From Fidelibacterota bacterium MT.SAG.3 (GTDB lineage Bacteria; Fidelibacterota; SORT01), in NCBI GenBank assembly GCA_004402895.1, contig SORT01000004.1:1-64000 (forward strand): a stretch of DNA of 64,000 nt, written 5' to 3'. Below the pieces are notes generated by a model. It saw only the letters and a list, made by a program, of their open reading frames with translations. It made no database searches and was not told where the DNA came from. Positions 18,501 through 27,022 of the stretch are shown in pieces. How positions within the stretch are numbered: position 1 is the first letter of the stretch; every line of letters begins with the position of its first letter. The translations under genes and the position numbers were made by a program.

Positions 18501-18593
18501 TTGCTCTTCAAACGAGACAAAAATTATCAAGAGCATTACTATACCAAGATCATGTATTCTATTTGTTATTCTCGTTTTTGTCTTAATTGTCAA
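15582..18593 (-). CDS. secreted DUF3604/PHP-like protein with T9SS C-terminal sorting domain
   Basis: A hydrophobic N-terminal signal segment (about residues 14-29) leads into beta-rich domains. A PHP-like/DUF3604 region follows at about residues 330-610: YWGDIQNHTNISDG, VSMTDHDHTYGKF, FLGWEWTN, LTIPHHIAWGS and ASSDDHFGYPG. The usual first metal His of D-[LI]-x-H-x-H-T is Asn here (I-Q-N-H-T). After a carbohydrate-binding-like beta region and an Ig-like segment, the last 80 residues form a typical sorting domain: YPNPFNPVTNIEYSLP, then GIYFYRLTT and a final K-M-V-L-L-K. It is probably exported through the outer membrane by T9SS and anchored or released. Its enzymatic activity is uncertain; PHP folds include phosphoesterases. 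Confidence 0.88.
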   Translation of the reverse strand: MTIKTKTRITNRIHDLGIVMLLIIFVSFEEQKQTKDQTALREYIFTEERLIDFDDVTTPKLVVSVISQDSIDTAWVSPAKSSARSSGSWKFSYVVKKDSFIVGGKILLRTPFAFLAFSKSWTYPQVSNSSDVGFVSGATSNPATEFSLSIGQNRPFYYAIRMTFTNSPPAVGDTITIIYGDTLLSPNGRTWSNVHARKYEFSILTDKKGSGSFSKIIPVPTIQIAAREAKHFLITVPSISQSGDILTVKITALDQYNNRDTNYAGSLTISCVDAADCGIGTTAIFEENDSGRVTLDFAPSAGRYQLVAVDSAGSDFISNPFLVEDSLPEYRLYWGDIQNHTNISDGNGSVESFYDYARLVANLDFVSMTDHDHTYGKFYLSAEIWEIIRNAARDYNNAGNFVAFLGWEWTNERRGHKHIIYPTDIGEPYGFINHPLPTDLWRALEGQRALTIPHHIAWGSRKVDWTYRNDEFQPLVEIYSQHGANEFLLNPLDHQYSGGRTPGHYVRDALAMGHKLGILASSDDHFGYPGNGWMWAPTALDSTARGTGLTGVYANDLSRESVFAAIKARRVFGTTDHRTIVDFKVNDAWMGSEISSDSLPKLTGQVESHTLIKNLEIVKYDGKEYSSIPLISGTNVTSYDFTLRDSSFNRSSFYYLRVTSEGNVNDRFAWSSPVWVEKPLAAECINASLLVDTIFEYSPDSSNVTELGLCFESTQNAFSQSAELSFEAFDITTAGELSIFLNGIYLADANITAGMSWGIQQNIVLPRYLVDSLNTIRFEYTHSDSPATSDEWGLRNVFVSGAKYPSLVVIPSDTLDFGFVEVGNSDTLFLQIENISAAPLQISEILITDSIYTVLDIPIEIGIKQSSETWIVSSPVVRTLSETVLKIISNDPFNSNFEIVIITNSQPIGIDEEKLPISFNLSINYPNPFNPVTNIEYSLPNLSNVSLIIYNLQGQVVTQLVDGEIPAGVHTVTWDASNFASGIYFYRLTTDEFAQTRKMVLLK

Positions 18594-18814
18594 TTTGATT
18601 CGCCATAATCATGTTATTAAGTGCTATAATTTAATAGGGTTATGTAAATATTCCAATATTAAATAGACTCTTATGATTGTCCCATATCAATTATAAGTTT
18701 CCGAAAACTTTTACAAATCATTAGATTTCATCATATTTTTCGATTCTGATAGCGGTTGCTTATATTTTTGTAGTTTATTTTATGTATGATCAGTTGTGAT
18801 ATTCTGTTATTAAT

Positions 18815-20470
18815 TTAATCCACGTATCCCAAACCGCGAAGACGTTCTTCAATCGCTTTCTCCTCTTCAGGAGTGTAACCTTCGGAATCATCTTCAACTC
18901 CTGCCGATTCCGTATCATCCGCGTCCACATGGAATTCAGGAGGTGTTTCAAAAATTTCATTGAGAACCCTTCCGTCCATGTCACCTGGAGGTTTTATACC
19001 GTACGCTGCTAAGATGGTCGGAGTCAGATCCATAATACTTGCACCATCGATTTTTTCACCCTGTTTAATGCCCTGCCCGGTCGCGATAAAAATTCCATTT
19101 TCATCATGATGAGCTGTCTTTAACGGATCGTATAACCTTCTGTCAGCGGGAATGTTCCGTATCTCACCCCACTCATAACCGCCAATAATGAACTGAATAT
19201 CCGGAGCATTTTCGACATATGGTCCACTGTAAATATCTTCTCTTAATAGTATCTCTACGTCCAAGTCAGAACCATCCCGTGGATCAGTTATATTTTTAAA
19301 CTTTTCCGCTATCTCACTTCTGAGAGCATCATAATCTTCCTTCTCTACAATTCCTTCGGGTCTGTCTACTGTATTAATATAGATACCACCCGGTAAGGCG
19401 ACAGCCTTGGTTTTGCTCCAATCGACACCGCCTGTTTGGATCAGATCAAGAATTGACTTTCCTTTTCCTTCTATCACTCCGAGAGGAACCCGCTTCTCGA
19501 TTGATATTGGAACTATACCCCGAACGAAATTCTTCAATCCGACTTTTTCCAATACGGAGGCTATTCCCTTTTGAGTCAATCCCAACTTTCCAAGTAAGGA
19601 AGTAGGTTTTTTCAGAGTCAAATATCCTTCGTTTATAAGCCATTGATTCAGATAAAATCCCTTATCCCGCCTGTGGAACCCATGGTCTGACATAACGAAC
19701 AGCGTATATTCCTCTTTAGAAAGAATCTCAAGAAGTTCTCCGATTTCACCGTCAAGAACGGTAAAAAACTTTCTCATCTCTTCTTTTGCCCACGCCGCTT
19801 CGTTCGCATCCTCTGAATACATCTTATTGATCAGTTGATGAGACATCCTGTCCGTCCCGGTATAAACTAACATCATGAAATCTTTATTTTCTTCTTCAAG
19901 GAGAAATTTCATTGCCTTCGTACGTTTTTTCAATATCCTGTGGCAATTTTTTACAACCTCCTTAGCCGTGAACCGGTCACCTTGATCAGCATCAAGTTCA
20001 TACCCCCCCGTGACAGAGTCCAACTTTCCTTTCAGTGATTTCGGATAAGTGAAATTTGAGAGAGTCGAAGGAGCCAAAAATCCTGATATCATAAAACCGT
20101 CTACCGTCTTGGGCGGATATGCCACCGGATTATTGAATATGCCTGTTGTGTATCCTTGAGAATTCAGTATATCCCAAAGCTCGTTTTCATCGGCAACGTC
20201 ATGATTATCAAACCGTTTGATCTTATATGACTCTCTTTCAAGCCTGTAAAAATTGTACATCCCGAGTTTTCCGGGATTCTTCCCGGTAGAAAAGCTGAAC
20301 CACGCTGGACAAGTTAACGGTGGAAACGTACTCTTCAGGACTCCGTGAACGCCTCCCTCAATGAGCGATTTCATAACCGGCATGACACCCTGCTCTATGA
20401 AAGGCATAATGATATCGAACGTACCGCCATCAAGTCCTAAAAGAACTATCTTCTTTTTCTCAGCCGTTAT
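18815..20470 (-). CDS. alkaline-phosphatase-superfamily phosphodiesterase with a probable ATA start
   Basis: This is a type I phosphodiesterase/nucleotide pyrophosphatase-like enzyme. The first standard ATG (20407) lies inside the conserved N-terminus and would remove the metal-binding Asp and nucleophile Thr of GLDGGTFD. The frame is open upstream to 20500 but has no ATG, GTG or TTG. The best start is ATA at 20470, five bases after a GGGG Shine-Dalgarno-like run, giving (M)TAEKKKIVLLGLDGGTFD. Other family motifs follow: PPLTCPAWFSFSTGKNPGKLG, MSDHGFHRR, TAHHDENGIFIATG and the acidic tail ending ERLRGLGYVD. No signal peptide is visible. It overlaps the glycosyltransferase stop, so it may serve glycan or lipid-head-group turnover. 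Confidence 0.85.
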   Translation of the reverse strand: MTAEKKKIVLLGLDGGTFDIIMPFIEQGVMPVMKSLIEGGVHGVLKSTFPPLTCPAWFSFSTGKNPGKLGMYNFYRLERESYKIKRFDNHDVADENELWDILNSQGYTTGIFNNPVAYPPKTVDGFMISGFLAPSTLSNFTYPKSLKGKLDSVTGGYELDADQGDRFTAKEVVKNCHRILKKRTKAMKFLLEEENKDFMMLVYTGTDRMSHQLINKMYSEDANEAAWAKEEMRKFFTVLDGEIGELLEILSKEEYTLFVMSDHGFHRRDKGFYLNQWLINEGYLTLKKPTSLLGKLGLTQKGIASVLEKVGLKNFVRGIVPISIEKRVPLGVIEGKGKSILDLIQTGGVDWSKTKAVALPGGIYINTVDRPEGIVEKEDYDALRSEIAEKFKNITDPRDGSDLDVEILLREDIYSGPYVENAPDIQFIIGGYEWGEIRNIPADRRLYDPLKTAHHDENGIFIATGQGIKQGEKIDGASIMDLTPTILAAYGIKPPGDMDGRVLNEIFETPPEFHVDADDTESAGVEDDSEGYTPEEEKAIEERLRGLGYVD

Positions 20471-21335
20471 AACTACCCCTTTGAATTTTAAATAGTGTTC
20501 TCAGTGCCGTTTCAATAACAATGTAAAAAGACCTTATCATCGTAAACGGCAGTATAGTGAACCAATGATACCAGCTGGCGTAAATAATAAAAAATCGCAT
20601 ATTGCTTCTAAACTTGTTCTTAATCTTGAAGAATGAAAAGGCTCCGCCTGTTGCGGATGATACTTTGTGCCAAATAAGGGAGCGTGGTTCGAATACCACT
20701 TTGTACCCTGCCGCTTGCGCTTTAAAACTGAAATCAACATCCTCAGTGTAAATATAATACGCCTCATCCAAAAGACCAATCTTCTCAAAGAGCTCTCTCT
20801 TGATGAGCATACAGCAGCCTGTCGCGTAATCCACTTCATGAGAGAGATCATATTTGCCGTCGTCTTGCTTGCGCAAACCTCTATGGTATATATTCCCGGT
20901 AAAAATATTTACGAATCCCCCCGCGTACCAAATCAATTTTCTATTATTATAGTAATTGATCTTCGGCGCCACTATCCCAACTTTTTCTTCTGATTTAAAT
21001 GCTTTTACAAGATGTTCTAAAAAATCTTCATGCAGAATCGTATCGTTATTCAATATAAGGAAATATTCTGCATCCCCATTAAGAGCTTCTTTAATAGCAA
21101 CGTTATTTCCACCGGCATACATCAAATTCGTATTATTTTTAAGTAGATTTACCGAGGGGAATTCAGCTGCTATAATTTCAGCGGAACCATCGGTTGATGC
21201 ATTATCAACGATCGTTATATCAAAATTATCATACTTGACCTTCTGCAATGAATTCAAACACTCGATAGTGTCTTCCTTTCCGTTCCAAGTCAGTATGATA
21301 ACTTCGACCTTTGGAAAATTTTCTATCTCTGTCAT
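20460..21335 (-). CDS. family 2 glycosyltransferase (rhamnosyltransferase-like)
   Basis: The GT-A fold opens VEVIILTWNGKEDTIECLNSL and VDNASTDGS. It continues with the NNDT metal/nucleotide motif (FLILNNDTILHEDF), a GCCMLIKRELFEKIGLLDE acceptor loop and YTEDVDFSFKAQAAGYKV. A C-terminal hydrophobic segment may anchor it to the membrane. The longer frame starting at 21374 lies inside the upstream gene; the ATG at 21335 forms an ATGA overlap with that gene's stop and is preferred. It would add a sugar to a surface glycan. It is followed directly by the phosphodiesterase. Confidence 0.9.
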   Translation of the reverse strand: MTEIENFPKVEVIILTWNGKEDTIECLNSLQKVKYDNFDITIVDNASTDGSAEIIAAEFPSVNLLKNNTNLMYAGGNNVAIKEALNGDAEYFLILNNDTILHEDFLEHLVKAFKSEEKVGIVAPKINYYNNRKLIWYAGGFVNIFTGNIYHRGLRKQDDGKYDLSHEVDYATGCCMLIKRELFEKIGLLDEAYYIYTEDVDFSFKAQAAGYKVVFEPRSLIWHKVSSATGGAFSFFKIKNKFRSNMRFFIIYASWYHWFTILPFTMIRSFYIVIETALRTLFKIQRGSYNG

Positions 21336-22444
21336 CGGATCAAACTTTCCAAAGTCTCGACAAGATTTTCCCATGAAAAAATATGCTTGTGCTCGGCTAT
21401 GTTATTTTTAAATTCTTCAGATTTATGATTTTTGAAGAAATCAATGACCGCATCGGCTACTGCGCTGCTTGAACCGGGTTCTACTATGTACCCTGTTTCA
21501 CCATCCCGCACCACTTCCGGCAATCCACCAACCCTTGTAACAACAACAGGTACGTCAAAAGCGTATGAGATCTGCACGATACCGCTTTGCGTGGCGTTTT
21601 TATATGGAATCACAACCAAATCACTGTTCAGAAAATATTTTTGTACATCCTCGTTTGGAATATACTTGTCGATTACGTTAATTTTGTTGGAGATACCATG
21701 TTTCTGTATCAGGTCCATGTACGGTTTCTTCTCGTCATAAAACTCGCCGGCAATGGTCAATCTGACATCAACTTCCTTCAATATCTTTGGCATGGCATTT
21801 AATAAATACTTCAAACCTTTATATTTTCTTACATATCCAAAGAACAATATATTGAAAGGCGGCTTTTTTTCATTTCCATTTTGCGCGTGGTTTTCTGATC
21901 TATTTTCAAACATATCGTAAACCGGATGGAAATTTTTCACTATTACGGCATCAGGATACATCTCAAGGAGATTCACCTTATCTTCTTCCGAATGAACAAG
22001 AAACCTGTCAACGTTATTAAAAACTTGCCTGCTTAACAAACTATCTATCTTTGATTCTTCATGGGGACGAACATTGTGACAGATAAATATTCTTTTGGTA
22101 GTGTTTTTTATTTTTTTAAGTATCGAGTTATAAGCCGGACTAAAAAACGGCTGCCACCAGTGAAATACCACGGCATCCGGTTTTTGCGCTTTTATGAATT
22201 TAGCCGTTTTTCGCCAGGATAGAGGGTTTATCGAATCCAACAACCGATCTGAAGGAGCTTTGAATATTTGATCTGATACGTCAAACTGAGTTTTTCCAGG
22301 GAAAAAAATCGACGGATACATCCGTTTAAAATTCACTATAGAACAGTCATGTCCCTTTTTGATAAATTCATTATATAAACGGGTATTGTAATGGGAAATT
22401 CCCCCTCTATAAGGATGCGAGGGGCCGACTAATATGATTTTCAT
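21332..22444 (-). CDS. GT4-type glycosyltransferase
   Basis: This is a GT-B retaining glycosyltransferase. The N-terminal domain starts KIILVGPSHPYRGGISHYN with the glycine-rich acceptor loop. The C-terminal domain carries FFGYVRKYKGLKYLLNAMP, the LTIAGEF strand and the donor-site E-x7-E region near PVVVTRVGGLPEVVRDGETG. Length is 370 residues, normal. It is translationally coupled to the next gene by an ATGA overlap, and a 46-base gap separates it from the GtrB-like gene. Donor and acceptor sugars are unknown. Confidence 0.9.
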   Translation of the reverse strand: MKIILVGPSHPYRGGISHYNTRLYNEFIKKGHDCSIVNFKRMYPSIFFPGKTQFDVSDQIFKAPSDRLLDSINPLSWRKTAKFIKAQKPDAVVFHWWQPFFSPAYNSILKKIKNTTKRIFICHNVRPHEESKIDSLLSRQVFNNVDRFLVHSEEDKVNLLEMYPDAVIVKNFHPVYDMFENRSENHAQNGNEKKPPFNILFFGYVRKYKGLKYLLNAMPKILKEVDVRLTIAGEFYDEKKPYMDLIQKHGISNKINVIDKYIPNEDVQKYFLNSDLVVIPYKNATQSGIVQISYAFDVPVVVTRVGGLPEVVRDGETGYIVEPGSSSAVADAVIDFFKNHKSEEFKNNIAEHKHIFSWENLVETLESLIR

Positions 22445-22490
22445 CTAAGAGACCTTCTGTCGGAACTAATGCCTATCCCTTAGGTTAGAT

Positions 22491-23438
22491 TTAAACATCA
22501 GAATCCACATAAGTTCTTTCAGCAATAGAGTATTTCAAATTTTCTTCCCTCGCAGTGATCATCTCCGCGAGTAATCCAAGTGAAATAAATTGGATTCCGA
22601 CTATCATCAACAGGATTCCTAGAAAGAGAATCGGCCTGTTTCCTATCCATACTCCACCGAACCATTGTATGGTCAGATATCCGTTTATTACCAATCCCGA
22701 TAAAAATAGAAACCCTCCCAAAATACCGAAGAAATGGAGCGGATTCCGTTCAAATTTCCCAAGAAATAGTACGGTGGTGAGGTCTAAGAAACCCTTTAGG
22801 AATCGGCTGGCGCCAAATTTCGTTTTCCCGAATTTACGTGGTCTATGATTCACAACCAATTCACTGACACTAAATCCGGCTAATTTTGCAAGTACCGGAA
22901 TATATCTGTGCAGCTCCCCGTAAACTCTCACGGTCTTAATGACATCTGACCGATAGATCTTTAACCCGCAATTAAAATCGTGTATTTTTATACCTGACAT
23001 CATTCGTGTTACAAGATTGAATATTTTACTCGGAAATCTTTTTGTCCACGGATCTTTTCGATTTTTCTTCCAACCGGAGATAACATCGAATCCTTCATCT
23101 AATTTCTTTATCAGAACGGGGATTTCCGCCGGATCATCCTGCAGATCGGAATCCATAGTAACAATCATCTTTCCATTGGAAATTCTGAACCCTTCGGAGA
23201 GGGCGGCGGCTTTTCCATAATTTCTTCTGAAGCGAACTCCATTTATACGGGAGTCTTTATCCGCGAGTGATTTTATTTTGTCATAGGAACTGTCTCTGCT
23301 CCCATCATCAATGAATATCAATTCATACTCGGCTGATAAATCTTTCATCACTCCACTGATTTCCTCCGCTAATTCGAGGATCGATTCTTCCTCATTGAAT
23401 ACAGGTATGATTATCGATAGTTCAGTTATTGATTTCAT
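22491..23438 (-). CDS. polyprenyl-phosphate glycosyltransferase (GtrB/DPM1-like)
   Basis: The N-terminal GT2 domain has IIPVFNEEESILELAEEI, FIDDGSRDSSYD and the metal motif MDSDLQDDP. The FKVNHRPR-type segment appears as LVVNHRPRKFGKTKFG. Two C-terminal membrane helices (about residues 228-250 and 263-286) match the GtrB type, which loads glucose or another sugar onto undecaprenyl phosphate at the cytoplasmic face. This gives a donor for GT-C enzymes such as the YfhO-type protein in this window. It overlaps the start region of the lipoprotein gene upstream by 17 bases. Confidence 0.93.
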   Translation of the reverse strand: MKSITELSIIIPVFNEEESILELAEEISGVMKDLSAEYELIFIDDGSRDSSYDKIKSLADKDSRINGVRFRRNYGKAAALSEGFRISNGKMIVTMDSDLQDDPAEIPVLIKKLDEGFDVISGWKKNRKDPWTKRFPSKIFNLVTRMMSGIKIHDFNCGLKIYRSDVIKTVRVYGELHRYIPVLAKLAGFSVSELVVNHRPRKFGKTKFGASRFLKGFLDLTTVLFLGKFERNPLHFFGILGGFLFLSGLVINGYLTIQWFGGVWIGNRPILFLGILLMIVGIQFISLGLLAEMITAREENLKYSIAERTYVDSDV

Positions 23439-24180
23439 TACCGACTTCCTCTATGGCTAAATTTACTTTCCTGTCTGTATATTCAATTGAAATAGAGCCT
23501 CCGAGCTCTTCGCTGAAAATATGCACTATTCTCGGCAGCTTCACTCCGTTCACCGTTTCGATAATCTCGAAACGTTTTTCAATCGTATAATCTGCATTTA
23601 AAAAAGAGATGACCTGTCTCGTCAAAATTAGATCATTTTTGTCGACCCAGTTTGCCGTTTTTATACCATGTTTAATTATCTCAAAATAATATTTACCGTC
23701 ATCAATTCTATACTCGACCAAACTGTCAATATCTGTATCGGTAAATGTCACCACGCCTAACATTAGTTCTAAAAATTCATTCAAACCCGCATTAAAGGGT
23801 AATCCCATAAAATTCAGGTCGTCCGGTGATCCTTCCATGAATTCCTGTCTGAGAAAATCTCTTATAGAATAATGACCACTGTCGGCTTTCATTTCGACAA
23901 GAGGTATGCCAAGAGGACCTCTGATGCTCATCTCAATCGAATAAGGCATTTCAATCCTTATGTAGCTTGATCCCATCTGTGCCATTTCCTTGGTATCGAT
24001 TGCAATTCTCGCCTCTGCTTCCATTGTGGACAGTCTATTTTTGTTTTCCCTTAATTTAGAAATAATTTCCTTAACAGTTATTGTTTCATGTTCGAGAGGC
24101 TTAGTTGTGCTCATCAGACCGCAACCCGAAAATAAACTAAGTAGAGAGGTAAGCGTTAAAAGAAGTTTGATATTATTCAA
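23422..24180 (-). CDS. outer-membrane lipoprotein, DUF4292/LolB-like
   Basis: A lipoprotein signal peptide ends in a lipobox (LFSGC, Cys at about residue 20). The mature part has the DUF4292 pattern: a helix with SKLRENKNRLSTMEAEARIAI, then beta strands (YIRIEMPYSIEMSIRGPLGIPLVEMKAD) and an RQEFMEG/NFMGLPF loop. The fold is a half-open barrel like LolA/LolB, which binds lipids or lipoproteins. It lies between a TPR lipoprotein and a GtrB-like enzyme and is probably cotranscribed with them. A role in outer-membrane lipoprotein or glycolipid delivery is inference. Confidence 0.8.
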   Translation of the reverse strand: MNNIKLLLTLTSLLSLFSGCGLMSTTKPLEHETITVKEIISKLRENKNRLSTMEAEARIAIDTKEMAQMGSSYIRIEMPYSIEMSIRGPLGIPLVEMKADSGHYSIRDFLRQEFMEGSPDDLNFMGLPFNAGLNEFLELMLGVVTFTDTDIDSLVEYRIDDGKYYFEIIKHGIKTANWVDKNDLILTRQVISFLNADYTIEKRFEIIETVNGVKLPRIVHIFSEELGGSISIEYTDRKVNLAIEEVGNEINN

Positions 24181-24203
24181 AATTTAGTATAGATGAATTA
24201 TTG

Positions 24204-25808
24204 TTATTCGAAAATGTCTTTTTCTATTGTTGTTGATTCTGCTTTTTCAGCGTCTAAAGCCCTTTCGTAAAATTCTTTAGCTTTTCCCCTGTTACCCAAT
24301 TTTTGGAGAATATCACCCATATGCTCCAATACTTCAGCATTCGTTTGATCGATCTCTATCGATTTCTTTACATATTCTTCAGCTTGCCCTGTCTTCCCCA
24401 TCTTGAAATAAATCCAGCCGAGAGTATCAAGATATGCCGGATTTTTCGGAGATTTTTTCACGGCTACCTGTGACATCTCAAGCGCTTTTTTCAATTTTAT
24501 CCCCCTTACTGAAAGACTATAAGCATAATTGTTCAAGATCGTACTGTTTGTGGGGTCTTTGCTGAGCAGCTGTAAATGCAGATCATCCGACTCATCATAT
24601 TTCTTGAGATTATCATATACTGATGCAAGCACGGTTATTGTAGATATATCTTCAGGTCTAATCATGAATGCACGTTCAAGCGCTCTTTCCGCTTTTTTAT
24701 AATTTTTTACCTGGTTGTGTGCCGAGCCCAATAGATACATGACCGACCAGCTATTTGAGGCAATCTTTTCACCCTTATTCAGTACTTCAATCGCCTCATC
24801 ATATTTCTCCTGTACGAGATAAATTCTACCTAAATTTGAATAACCAACCGGATTCCGGGGAGAAAGATCAATAAGCTCTGTCAGATATTTTTCAGATTCG
24901 GAAAATTCATCAAGCTCCGCAGAGACGATGCCTAAATAAAAATATATTCTCCATTCCTTTTCATTCCCGGGTAATAACTTTATGAAGTGCTCTTTTGCGA
25001 GTTCGATATTCCCCTCGCGCCAATATAGATCACCCATAGAGATCAGAGTAGAAAGGTCGTTTGCATTTTGCTTGAGACGGTCTTGGTAAAGCTTTTTTGC
25101 CTCCTCGAACTTTCCCTTATCGACATAATAATCAGCCAGTTTCCTTCTCAGAGCTTGATTTTCCGGATTCTCTTCATAGTATTTTGAAAAGAGTTCTACC
25201 GATTTTTCTTCTTCGCCCATTCTTTCATAAAGATCACCTGCCCGTAATAGCGCCTCTCCTACCGATGAATCGGTATCATACAGCTCCTCATATGTTTGCG
25301 CGGCATTTTTTCTCATTCCCGCTCTTTCATAAGATTCTGCTAATTGGTACCATGCGTTAATGTCCTGAGAATTGAGTTTTACCAACTTATCATACCATCT
25401 TGAAGCAAGCTTATACCGTTCGGTCACAAAATAGATCCGAGCTATTAGCCCGATTGCCTCAACTCTTTCGGGTTCCAATTCGATAGCCTTCTTAGCTGAA
25501 GTTATTGCCTCAGCGTATTTCGAAAGTCTCGTATAATCCTCCGACAATGCCAGATGAATAGTAGCGGAAGTCGAATCGAATCTAAGAGCAATTTTGTATT
25601 CTTCTATTGCCGCCCTATAATTCTCTTGCAGATCAAGTAACGAACCTTCCATAAAATGATTTATGGCAAGAGCATTATATTCTCTTTCTGACTCTTTTCC
25701 CCGATTTTCAGATCTCGAACTCTTTTTGGGAGCGCTACCGCATTGAATTACCAAGAAGCTTAATATCAGCAGCGTTAAGCTGTACATCTTTAACATCTGT
25801 TTCTTCAT
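24204..25808 (-). CDS. TPR-repeat lipoprotein
   Basis: A signal peptide with lipobox (LVIQC, Cys at about residue 23) is followed by a charged linker and about twelve to thirteen tandem TPR units covering nearly all of residues 45-525. Repeat-consensus segments such as GRIYLVQEKYDEAIEVLNKG and LGWIYFKMGKTGQAEEYVKK are obvious. TPR lipoproteins act as scaffolds in envelope complexes, including outer-membrane secretion and assembly machines. The gene is the first of the minus-strand run leading into the DUF4292-like protein and GtrB, 24 bases apart. The specific partner is unknown. Confidence 0.88.
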   Translation of the reverse strand: MKKQMLKMYSLTLLILSFLVIQCGSAPKKSSRSENRGKESEREYNALAINHFMEGSLLDLQENYRAAIEEYKIALRFDSTSATIHLALSEDYTRLSKYAEAITSAKKAIELEPERVEAIGLIARIYFVTERYKLASRWYDKLVKLNSQDINAWYQLAESYERAGMRKNAAQTYEELYDTDSSVGEALLRAGDLYERMGEEEKSVELFSKYYEENPENQALRRKLADYYVDKGKFEEAKKLYQDRLKQNANDLSTLISMGDLYWREGNIELAKEHFIKLLPGNEKEWRIYFYLGIVSAELDEFSESEKYLTELIDLSPRNPVGYSNLGRIYLVQEKYDEAIEVLNKGEKIASNSWSVMYLLGSAHNQVKNYKKAERALERAFMIRPEDISTITVLASVYDNLKKYDESDDLHLQLLSKDPTNSTILNNYAYSLSVRGIKLKKALEMSQVAVKKSPKNPAYLDTLGWIYFKMGKTGQAEEYVKKSIEIDQTNAEVLEHMGDILQKLGNRGKAKEFYERALDAEKAESTTIEKDIFE

Positions 25809-25888
25809 TGCAGTATTAACTTATTCAAGCTCCCTATATGTTACAAGCGAAAACTATATTTATCAAAAAAGCTTGCGGCGAATGTGAT

Positions 25889-25917
25889 TTGACACTATTT
25901 TTTTAGATATGTGTAAA
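25889..25917 (+). promoter_or_regulatory. putative promoter of the plus-strand gene at 25967
   Basis: TTGACA (25889-25894), a 17-base spacer and TGTAAA (25912-25917) lie about 50 bases before the ATG, in the divergent gap facing the TPR lipoprotein gene. The -10 is weak. Confidence 0.35.
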
Positions 25918-25966
25918 GATTACAATTATCAATGATTTGTTCAATACAATTATATACTGAACCGTT

Positions 25967-26806
25967 ATGAACGACAATATCTGGACAATGCTCAAGGTGC
26001 TGTTTACGATAGTAGTGTCCATCCTTATATACAATTATTTTAATGGAGAATTCTCTCCGAACATCGCAAAATCTACGCTTATAGACTCATCTCTCAAGAT
26101 GCTGAAAGATATATTAGCAGAGAGCGTCAATGACAATGAAACTGGGGAAAGCGCCAGAAAGAACTTCCAGTCGTTTTCTGAAAAAGTATCTAAAGGAGAA
26201 ATAACACCCGAAGAATTCCAAGACGTCGCAGCTGCTATACTAAACATCAGAATGGAGAAGGGAGTTAACATTGATAGCGATTTACAGAAGATAATTCTCG
26301 ATATGAAATTCGCGCAGAAAGAGGCAGAACTTAACAAGATGTCCGGGAAAGCCTCAGACGCTCAATATGAATCTATCGCACTGAAAATTGAAGAACTTGC
26401 TTCATTTCAGGAAGAGAACAAACCAATCTTAACTTTGAACGATCACTGGTCGAAAATTACTCCGGCTGCTGAGCCTCAGATATTTAAAAAGGGCAGCAGT
26501 GTGGAGATCATAATTGCATATGATCCTGTCGAACCTGTTAGATTATCTCTCACATCTCCAACTTCCCTTAATAGAAGGGAATCGAGCACCATTATAATCG
26601 AAAGCTCACCGAGAGTCGTGCCTCTGATCAAGATCACTGATAATTTGGATGTATTAGTAGATTCAACTATGATAATACATTTAGATTCTGTGAAATTAAT
26701 ACTCTTGAAGAAAAGTTTAGAACGACTTCAACATGCGAAAACGCTTAAAAAAATTATAATGAAAAAAATTGACGCAGCAGCTGAATCGCCACCGTCTGAC
26801 AATTAA
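25967..26806 (+). CDS. membrane-anchored protein of unknown function, 279 aa
   Basis: I do not recognise a family. One N-terminal helix (about residues 8-25) anchors the protein. Residues 30-155 are helical and charged (EKVSKGEITPEEFQDVAAAI, KFAQKEAELNKMSGKASDAQ), with coiled-coil potential. Residues 165-240 look beta-rich (SSVEIIIAYDPVEPVRLSLT), and the C-terminus is a basic helix. It is the only plus-strand gene between 13.7 and 63.6 kb apart from the rRNA region, and it converges with the small zinc protein, the two stops being only a few bases apart. A role in the envelope is plausible but unproven. Confidence 0.65.
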   Translation: MNDNIWTMLKVLFTIVVSILIYNYFNGEFSPNIAKSTLIDSSLKMLKDILAESVNDNETGESARKNFQSFSEKVSKGEITPEEFQDVAAAILNIRMEKGVNIDSDLQKIILDMKFAQKEAELNKMSGKASDAQYESIALKIEELASFQEENKPILTLNDHWSKITPAAEPQIFKKGSSVEIIIAYDPVEPVRLSLTSPTSLNRRESSTIIIESSPRVVPLIKITDNLDVLVDSTMIIHLDSVKLILLKKSLERLQHAKTLKKIIMKKIDAAAESPPSDN

Positions 26807-26808
26807 TC

Positions 26809-27003
26809 TTATCCATAAATTTCCTTCTGATTACAGCTGCAAACTTTTACCATTTTCCGATTCGCTTTCCATGCATCTGTTTTATCAGATTTTGCAGTAG
26901 AAATGTGTCTTATATTGGTATATGTATCACCGCATACGGGGCACATATCATTTCCGCCATCTGTCTTTGCCGTTTTTGTTGCAAAACTTCTATCTTTAGC
27001 CAT
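26809..27003 (-). CDS. small zinc-ribbon-like protein, 64 aa
   Basis: The protein contains M-C-P-V-C-G near residue 20 and V-C-S-C-N near residue 54, a Cys pattern that could bind one zinc ion. The rest is lysine-rich with no signal peptide. A short helix (DKTDAWKANRKMVKV) precedes the second Cys pair. It lies immediately downstream of the diguanylate cyclase (19 bases) and may be cotranscribed. I cannot assign a function. Confidence 0.6.
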   Translation of the reverse strand: MAKDRSFATKTAKTDGGNDMCPVCGDTYTNIRHISTAKSDKTDAWKANRKMVKVCSCNQKEIYG

Positions 27004-27022
27004 TTATAATACTCCTGTAGAA

